Assembly: GCA_033032175.1 (NCBI GenBank)
Contig: CM065307.1
Span: 992,001 to 1,056,000 of the forward strand
Length of the DNA stretch: 64,000 nt
Reading direction: 5' to 3'
DNA from: Saturnia japonica
Taxonomy: Eukaryota > Arthropoda > Insecta > Lepidoptera > Saturniidae
The notes beneath the pieces are model-generated. The model saw only the letters and a program-made list of their open reading frames with translations. It was not told the origin of the DNA and searched no databases. Of the stretch, positions 56,159 to 64,000 are shown one piece after another. Position 1 is the stretch's first letter; every line of letters begins with the position of its first letter. A program made the translations under genes and the position numbers.

Positions 56159-56420
56159 GCCTCATTAGTCTAGTGGTCCTAAGCATGACTGCTACGCTTG
56201 AGGTCCTGGATTCAATTGCAAAGACGAGCAAATTGTTATTGGGTTTTTCTATGAAATTCTCAGTAGGATCTCACAGTTTAGCTTCGTACCCGTTTAATGG
56301 CAATAGGCTAGTCCTCTATATTACATGGAACCTAAATAATACCTGTCGAACTGTAAGTGTACATTAGTACAACAATGCCTAACGCTTCGTGGAATGCAAG
56401 CGTGGTGCTATTTTTTATAT
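56159..56420 (+). repeat. tRNA-derived SINE, family 1, copy D
   Basis: GCCTCATTAGTCTAGTGGTC (A-box), decayed B-box GGATTCAATTGC, TTTTTCTATGAAATTCTCAG, GTAGGATCTCACAGTTT, AATGGCAATAGGCTAGTCC, then CAATGCCTAACGCTTCG and GGAATGCAAGCGTGG. Full length but the most diverged head of the four. Confidence 0.85.
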
Positions 56421-59400
56421 TTTTGGCAAAATAGGCAGTTAGCATCAGATAATGTTGGGGAATAGCGCAAACCTGAAAACACAGAAATAAAATTACCAGT
56501 GACATGACAATAGGAAAGAAACACACCAGTAGCGAAGTAACAACGTGAAAGGAAAGCGAAAATGTTTCTTTTTTTTTACAAAAGAAAAGTTAATATTTAA
56601 ATATCCACTCTAATTGGTAGACGAAAGTTTGGAAATGTTTACATTAAAAGTTTTTTGAAGCTTTGTGAACAATTAATGAAATATATTCTTAAAAGCGACG
56701 TTTTCGCCAAAAACATTATCGTTTTTGTTGAAAAAAATATATGTAGGAGAATCGTGCCTATATGACTATTTCAAAAAGAAAGTAGAGACACTGCGCATTA
56801 GCAACATGTATGCTCTGTGATCCACGCAGCCATATAACCAGACAACGACGGGATTGAAGGATGATTTAAGCTAGAGAATTCGCATCGAGTTAATATTGGA
56901 TACTAAGACTATAATCAAGGTTACCAAATAAGTCGGAACCCAAAGAGAAGATCAGTCTGGCTGGAGCTTGATGGATCGTGAGGACAATCAAGGTCAGTTA
57001 ACAATTCATCTACGTCAGTGATAACAAAAGACATGCGAGGCTACTGGGGCAGAAATAAACAGACATCATTCTCACTGGGTTTGTCGGAACGTGTACATAC
57101 AGTGCTTGCACCTAATCCTGATTGCGCCCACAAGATCTGTGATTCCGTAATGAAGATATCAAGGAAAATCCTGGTATCCCCGATAGTCTACCCTGGTGAA
57201 GCTCTCTTTGACATATACATGTAGACTGTCAGTTAATTCCAAATAGTAAACAGTATACAGAGCTGTGACCACTAAGAATATAGTCAAAAGCCCATCCTAG
57301 AAATTAATTTATGTGCATTGTGTTTTGGGATTAGCCGGTATATATCAAGTTTCTATTTATAGAGGCTGGCCTGAGAACGGTGACTGCTGATGGATTGTTG
57401 ATCACTTGGCAGTGATACAATATTTGCCTTCGCTTTATCGCGTTACTATAAAAAGTTAGCAATGTTTAATTTGTACTATGATATACATACTCATTCAAAT
57501 ATTTAAGATCCAGTCGTAGTATAACTAATGTTTATTCATCAAGCAAAAAGTCCTTTGCAGTGACAGTAATTGCAATCTCTTGACTCAATAGTAGCGTTTA
57601 CTACCAATGTACTATGAAACTTATCGCTTTTGTAAGAGGTGCCTATTATTTATTATGTTAAATTTACAATATAACTTCTTATTAATGCGGCAAATCTAAC
57701 TGTTAAGCATTAAGTTATGAAGACTTATAACTTTAATCGACCCCGGAGGATATTTACATGAATTTCGCTTAAACACTACTTGATCACTAGCTGTCGAAAG
57801 CAGTCTCTAATTATTACAAAGTTCTAACATATTTAGCCCTTAAGCATTAACGTCAGCTACAGTTTAATAATTGTGTGGTTTTTAAGGTATTAGTATTTGA
57901 CACAATATTGACTACTTTACAATTTTTTTTTATACAACTGAGGTGATATAAAGCATTATGACCTGAGGATAAACAGTTACTGTGGCTTATAGGCTCTTGT
58001 AACGTCAAAAGTATCACTAGCATGCCACTCACCGAGTTTGAATATCCCTTCACTAAAGAGCCCTGGAAATCTTACTCACCGTGGGAATACAACACAACAT
58101 TATTTAGTTACCTCCTTCTGTAGATTGGAGGTCTTTCACCAGTCGTGCTGACCTAAGTAGAGAGAAAAGAAGAGTTACATTTCCCTCGCTTTGTGAGGTT
58201 TTTACTCAGCACTAAGTTATAGTTAAGGATAGGTTCAAAAGTAACATTTAGTCCGGTTAAATCTAAGAACAACTGACCGCCTAAAATGAAGTTCATTTAA
58301 AAAGTGATGACTTATCTGCAAATATACATAAATAAAGAGATACCTTCGGTAAATATTAATACAATGCCTGATTTTTATTATGATCCTCCAATCACCAGTT
58401 GTAGAGTGGACGGCCCATCGATCCCAATAAGTACCCAATCACTTTTCATCTGCCATAAAATATTTACCCCAAACTAAGAATGTTAGAATGACCGTAAAAT
58501 CAGAGGGAGGGTGTTGGCAAAAATTATAATAGAACTCATCTTTACATAAATTTTCGGAGATGATATTTTTTTATATTGAGTATATTGTTTGGCTATTTTT
58601 AGTGTATGATGGTCAATTGTGGTCAAGATAGTCACCCAAACTCGGAAACTACAACGCAAAAAAGCAATTTCGACCCTATGAAATACATATTCAAAACGGT
58701 TATACGAAATTGTTGAGCACCGCATACAGTTAGCCTTTTTTTATTTGAACCCGTGAAGAGTCAACGGCTGTATTTACTTAGCCATTAAAGAGTTAAAGCC
58801 GACAAAAGCTTTTGCCTTCGATATTTTATATGCGTGTTTTCGTAGGATCCGAGGCTGCTCAAAGAAATATATTTGCATGTGTGTTGTAAAATGAATTGAC
58901 TTACTACGAGTTATTGAAATAATAGAAAATATAATGTATTAAAGCAATATCTTTTCATAAACATAATTTGAGTTTTTATTGCACAATAATGGATATATGT
59001 TGTTGGAAGTGTAATGCAATCTAAGGACAGATCCAAAGAAAAGTTTGGAGAACAGTTGAAGTTTTATTAAGAGTTCTACTTTCATTTTTGTGAGTTTTCA
59101 CATCCATTCAAATAAATATGCATGCTTTTTATACGTTTTGTAGATTTTCAGATAATATTATATATTTTGTTCCTACAATTCATAAGGATAAACAATTCGT
59201 CAGGACTTTATTCAGATGGATAAGTAGAATTTATTTTCCTTCAGTATTACTGTAATTTACAATAGAACTGCAATCAAAAAATGAAATATAAAACGTTTGT
59301 GAATACAGAAAACAATCTAAGTCGCATTCAACCGAATGCTCGTCACTTGTCAATAGCGTTTTATCTAAATAAACGATTTCAACTTCGTTTCCGCGATATC

Positions 59401-59694
59401 GGCGTGTGCCTCTGTTTTTGTGTGCGAAATGTTTTCCCGAATGTTTTGAGGGGGCGTAGGGTTCTAAGATCTCCCATTGCGTCCTACGTCATGGGTGGAT
59501 CTTTGCAAATGGATGAATACAGTATAAGTAATTGTTATAATGTTTCCTTAGGAACTCGGTTCATATTAAATGTTTTCTAATTTAACCAAATTTGCTTTAA
59601 GGAAATTTTGGTTTTCTTATCCGATTGAATGAAGAATATTCATATTTACTTGTCAACCCGAAAGAAGTTAGTTAGATTATTAGATTGGGTAGCA
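56421..59694. other. unassigned AT-rich DNA, over 3 kb
   Basis: Frames up to 99 codons (59281-59580) have no recognisable domain, and no secure repeat copies were seen. A palindrome-like scrap with AAAGAGTTAA at about 58787-58796 might relate to the GGCTCCC hairpin repeats. Confidence 0.45.
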
Positions 59695-59822
59695 CTCCTG
59701 TTGAAATGTCCACTGTATCGAAGATCGCAATCAAATAACCTCGTGTTGTGTTTCTACGGTGAGTAGGGTTTTCAGAGCTCCTTGGGGTGGAGGGTAATTC
59801 GGTCATTGAGCGACCACTAGTA
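59695..59822 (+). repeat. retroposon 3' fragment and X-like end
   Basis: TTGTGTTTCTACGGTGAGTA then GGGTTTTCAGAGCTCCTTGG matches the fragment at 450-640. It is followed at 59800-59820 by GGTCATTGAGCGACCACTAG, an end similar to the 3' end of family X. Confidence 0.45.
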
Positions 59823-61375
59823 TAAATAAATGAAAGAACGATAATAATTTAGAATCGCTGCTCTTGTGGTTCAGAAATTACAAGATGTTGTTTGGCATTT
59901 GGAGTGATTCTAAAATTTAGATGAATCTATAGCATGTTAGTAAGATATTAAGTAATACTCGTTTGGTTTACTTCAATTCTCAACATTTTAATCTGCCGTC
60001 AAAAATAAATCGGTATGTTCCACAATTTACTATACATTCTTACATTCTTCAATATACATCGGGATATCTATAAAAAATAATTACACATCTCGTGTTATTC
60101 CTTTGGAATGTTGGTGTGAAGATGAAACCTCGGCAATGACATCGGTGCCACTTTACATGTAAATTCAAGTGCGTTTATATGAAAGAGTAGAGGCTTCAAA
60201 TGGTCCACCGTACCTGGATATTAACTTTGCCGGGGCGAATCGGATTTTCCACGGCGAGTTGAAGTTTTCTAATTTCCAGACGTTTTTTCCAATTCCAATA
60301 GGAGCTGCTCTTGTCATTTATTTTTGCCAAATTATAAATTTGTATCTAATAGAAGTTCATTCATATGTAATAGAGATGATAATACGTATTATCATAACTC
60401 TGCAGTATCTACTCTCAAACGATATGGATTTCGTTATGGAAGCTTTAATAGAATTTCTGTCGTTTTTTCAAGCTCTATTTCTGTTACACGTATTAATCTA
60501 TTTCTAATCGTGGATACTTTTCTACCATGTTTGTATATTTATTATTATAATTTAATGTAACATTTCATGTCCGGCGACACCATCGACCAATTAACAGCTA
60601 CCTAGTCATTAAACGTGCAGATATCGAACAATTTCACAAATAGCTACGCACTCGCCGCGTTCACGTGCAAGGCAACTGCGAAGTCTGTTTCTTTACGGGT
60701 GCTTGCACGAGTCTTGTTGGACGCAGAGTCATCTGTCGATAGCGCTATATAGCACGCAACTGCCGCTTACAAGAATGTAGAATATCTTGCTCAAGGAGAA
60801 CAACAAGAGTTTGGTGCTGGTGGCGAAGACCTGTCGGCAAGCAAGGATATGGTGGAGACAGCACGAGTCTGGGCGATAATCTACCACCCAACGTTATCCC
60901 TCCTTCCATTGTCCTGAAAACGACGCGTGAAGAGGCATTTTAGCAGTATAGCATGACTTCGGTGACTGTTAATAAAATTTGTTTCACCGACGAACGTTAT
61001 TGTTTGTAGACTGTACCATATTTATCATCAGCTGCTGTACAGCTGGTTTAAAAAAATGTGAGAGAGGTGTGGCTGTGAGACCAAGCTGCTAAACCCTAAC
61101 TTGCTTGGCACAAACAATTTCAGGTTGACGCATTTAAATGCGAATGGTTACTTAAGTGAACAATTCCATTTGATTTCATTCGCAGTTGTCAATAGCAATT
61201 GCATTTAATTTACAAAGGCTTTTGAGAAACAATTTTATAGGAACTACTGATACAAACTGAAAGGGAAACTTTGATAATGTATTAATGAAATAGTAATCTT
61301 TTTGAACAATAAATCCTTTTTTAATTATCTATAATATCTAAATTTGTATTTATAGTTAATCGATTTAAAATAAAA
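59823..61375. other. unassigned DNA with a GC-richer block
   Basis: The frames at 60169-60560 are unrecognised. The block at 60570-60930 is clearly richer in G and C than its surroundings but has no long frame; it could be an LTR or exon relic. Nothing firm. Confidence 0.4.
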
Positions 61376-62673
61376 TTAGGTCCTTACATATGCGTTATAT
61401 GCGTATAATTAGCGTTTTATATGGTAAAAGTAAAATGAAAAAAATATTATGAAATTATACATATAATCAATCGAAGTATGTACCATTATTATCTATGCAC
61501 TTTCGCCATTTTGAAGGTAGTTCATCGATTCCATTGCTGAAAAAATTGTGGGAGTAAGAATCAAGAAAATCTTTGAAGTCAGTTTGGACAGCCTCATCGG
61601 AATTGAATTTATTTTCCTTTCAAGAAATTTTCCAAATTCCGAAATAAGTGGTAATCTGTTGGAGCAATGTCCGGGAAATATGGTGGGTTTCGGAGACATT
61701 CCAACCGCTGTTCCTCTAATTTAGCGAGCGTTGGTCGTAAAGTATGGGGTCTAGCGTTGTTCTGAAGCAGCAGTGGGCTTGAGATATTGGCCAGTATAGG
61801 TTGTCTAACGGCTAGCTTTTCCCTCATAGTTTGCAATTGTTGACAATACAGATCTGCCGTTATCGTCTGGACAGATCTTACGAACCTGTAGTGTATGACA
61901 CCAGCACTGGTCCACTAAACACTCACCAGCACCTTTTTCTGAGACGACTTTCGCTTGCGACAGGTTTAGCTGGTTCCCCTGGGTGCAACCACTGTGATGA
62001 GTATTTCCGATTGTTGTAAATGATCCATTTTTCGTCACAAATAACAATAAGATTCAAAATTCCCTCGTTATTGTGACGGTTGAGTAATGTAATGCAGAGC
62101 TCTTTGAGAGGTGTTTGTTGGCGTGCTTCAGTCAATTCATGAGTCATTTCTCGAGCTTTTTTACTTTTCCTGTTTGTTTCATGTGAATTAATTTTTTTTA
62201 TCACTCACACCAAAGTTTGCCGCTAACTCTGATGTGGTTTGCGAATGTTTCGCTTCAACGATCACCTTTGATTCTTCATTTTCAACTAGGGTCTCCGGCC
62301 ATCCACGGGGTTTGTTTCGTTTGTCAAAATTTCCAAAACGAAAACGTTGGAACCAAAAACGTACCGTGTTTTCTTTTACAGTTGCTTTCCCATACACATC
62401 ATTAATCCTTCGAGCTGATTCTGCAGCGCTGATGCCACAATGGAACTTTTATTCGTAAATAAGGCGATATTTTAATTTTTTTATTTTGTGCAAAGAACGA
62501 TGCCAAAGAAAAATAAAATGGTGCGAAAACAAATGAATCTCTAAATTCGAAACACAAATACACAAGCCTAAATTTGGAATAAATTTGAATTTGTAATTTC
62601 TAACCAGACGCCAAATATTTGAGATCAAAGTGACCAGTTCAACAAAACGCCAATTTCATATGTAAGGACCTTT
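61376..62673 (-). mobile_element. cecropia-like mariner, copy 3
   Basis: The left end TTAGGTCCTTACATATG at 61376-61392 matches the complement of the right end (62652-62669) and the ends of copies 1 and 2. The left repeat has about 13 extra bases after ACATATG. Length 1.3 kb, typical. Confidence 0.9.
61490..62460 (-). pseudogene. mariner transposase, degenerate (copy 3)
   Basis: Pieces in order on the minus strand: FWFQRFRFGNFDKRNKPRGW and TTSELAANFGVSDKK (helix-turn-helix region), then NLIVICDEKWIIYNN (first catalytic Asp) and SQWLHPGEPAK. A shifted segment for the central part is followed by LLLQNNARPH and CLRNPPYFPDIAPTDYHLF. The second catalytic Asp, in H-D-N-A-R-P-H, is Asn here, while the last Asp is kept at the 34-residue spacing. 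With at least two frameshifts as well, the protein is inactive. Confidence 0.9.
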
Positions 62674-62858
62674 AATATATACGGTATACTGTGGCATGTT
62701 GGTAAGTTTAATACAATCCAACCATAACAGCAAATATAATTAATAACCTATTTTTATGGCGGGGTGTGCAATGACCTTATATCAGGTTAGTAAGTTTTTT
62801 TTAGTTATATAACATTACCACCATTAATAAAATATAGAAATCCAAGGTCTTTAATAAC
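62674..62858. other. unassigned spacer
   Basis: AT-rich; nothing recognised. Confidence 0.4.
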
Positions 62859-62920
62859 TTGGCTCCCGGGGATGGCATATATGTAATTTTTTTGTACATT
62901 TTTGTGAAGTCGGGAGCCAA
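62859..62920. repeat. hairpin element with 10-bp perfect stem
   Basis: TTGGCTCCCG at 62859-62868 is the exact complement of CGGGAGCCAA at 62911-62920, enclosing a 42-nt AT-rich loop. A related degenerate copy lies at 5917-5988. Size and structure suggest a tiny palindromic repeat. Confidence 0.7.
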
Positions 62921-63069
62921 ATGGATAACAATGGGGCGTAGCATCTAATAGATTAATTTGATAGTTTTAATTTTTACAAACCGGTTGTGGTATTTCACGA
63001 AACTTCAAAGGCATTATCCTCCTTTTTTACACTATGCTACCTCTATGCTTTGGTTCCCTCGTTTCTTTC

Positions 63070-63165
63070 ACTAAAATCTCTAGTTGATTTCAGGATACAA
63101 ACTCACATGACGAGTTTCTCAATTTCGTTACCACTAAGCCATCATTGCCCCAATTCTTGATTCTA
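63070..63165 (-). repeat. tRNA-like SINE head, probably family 2
   Basis: The minus strand reads GGCAATGATGGCTTAGTGGT (good A-box TGGCTTAGTGG), and about 35 nt later GTGAGTTTGTATCCTG, a decayed B-box. No 3' tail is visible. Confidence 0.5.
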
Positions 63166-64000
63166 AATCTTTAGAGTATGTAATCTTTGCTTGTAACTTG
63201 GAGTCGATAGTTTTTGAGGAACAACGAAAGCATTTTTACCTAATTGAAATTACGGGCATGAACAAATATTAAAAATGAATTTCCTAAACTACACTTATTT
63301 ACTTGTTTCGACAAGTAAGAAAGATTAATAATTATTCAGTGGACCTTCAATGTTATTTATACCGTTCTCTGATTTAATCGGGTTATGTAAACAAATTAAA
63401 TATAAAGTCGCATTAAATTCTGAAGCTAAATTATATAGTTCATCGTTTCTCTTTACTTCATAACTTGAATATGATAGGGCGAAACTGTTTGTCGTTAAAT
63501 TAATCAGTCACTATCTCGGGTTATTATCGAAATTAATGAAAGTTTACGAGTTCGCGTGCTCTAAACAAATGTTAAACCATTTACGTTAACGACGCAATTT
63601 TCTGTTAGCGAACCTCTCTTGTATGGTTTGAGAGATGAGATATTTGATATTATATGTTTTCAGATATGTTTATACAAAATGATGAATGAATTCTAAAGTT
63701 TTTATACAAAATAAGGTATTTTAGGGTCACTTCTAAGGAGAAAATTTACAATTTGCTGATGAATCTTCAACGAATTAAACTGAGCTATTATATAGGATTC
63801 CATTGGACAGATAAATTAAAAAGAGTGAGGACCATAAAATGAAAATAAGGAATATATGTTATTTATTAATTAACTATTAATTTATTACTACTAATACAAT
63901 TTTTACTATTAGTATATTTATTAATTATAAGTAACTGAAGACGCGATTTTAATCACGTAACGATTATTTCTAAATACGAAACTATTAATAATTGTATACC
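63166..64000. other. unassigned AT-rich DNA
   Basis: No gene, RNA or repeat recognised to the end of the window. Confidence 0.5.

Noticed and set aside
59281..59580. 99-codon plus-strand frame
   Set aside because: No domain, no repeat match and no splice or polyadenylation context; consistent with chance in 64 kb.

Overview
This is eukaryotic nuclear DNA, very AT-rich, and most probably from a moth or butterfly (Lepidoptera). The evidence is the repeat content. It includes RTE-type endonuclease/reverse-transcriptase elements whose 3' ends are ATG-repeat tails, cecropia-like mariners with D34D catalytic spacing, a BEL/Pao fragment, jockey- and R1-like LINE remnants, and tRNA-derived SINEs of a kind familiar from lepidopteran genomes. 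I found no convincing host protein-coding gene. The only host-type gene I would defend is a tRNA-Ser(AGA) at 45635-45716. The window looks like intergenic or long-intron DNA filled with decayed, often nested, mobile elements.

Layout. 1-5.9 kb: unassigned AT-rich DNA with fragments of LINE/SINE tails. 5.99-9.36 kb: a TIR element of about 300 bp (TA duplication) split by a nearly full-length but dead RTE element on the minus strand. 9.8-22 kb: SINEs, LINE tails and short dispersed repeats. 23.0-25.0 kb: a second RTE copy, 5' truncated. 25.1-27.8 kb: a jockey-type LINE on the plus strand split by a minus-strand mariner. 28.5-30.2 kb: a SINE and a hAT transposase remnant. 30.2-32.8 kb: a mariner that itself carries a 1.2 kb insertion of unknown origin with an internal tandem repeat. 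32.8-46.3 kb: repeated copies of three short families (here called X, Y and Z), a SINE, two RTE-like LINE 3' fragments, a second cecropia-like mariner inside a Y copy, and the tRNA gene. 47-56 kb: LINE fragments, a third short family (V) in three copies, and a BEL/Pao integrase tail followed by an LTR. 56-64 kb: a SINE, a third cecropia-like mariner, and long stretches with nothing recognisable.

How it fits together. Every transposon protein here is broken by stops, frameshifts or deletions, so none of these copies should be autonomous. The two RTE copies carry non-overlapping deletions: one lost part of the endonuclease, the other lost the first half of the reverse transcriptase. Two SINE families end in sequence resembling the 3' ends of LINE fragments also present here, which is the expected signature of SINEs that borrow LINE machinery. 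I did not find a previously undescribed functional system. The best leads are the unidentified insertion at 30635-31844, repeat families X/Y/Z and V, and the 80-bp hairpin-bearing duplication at 38932-39075.
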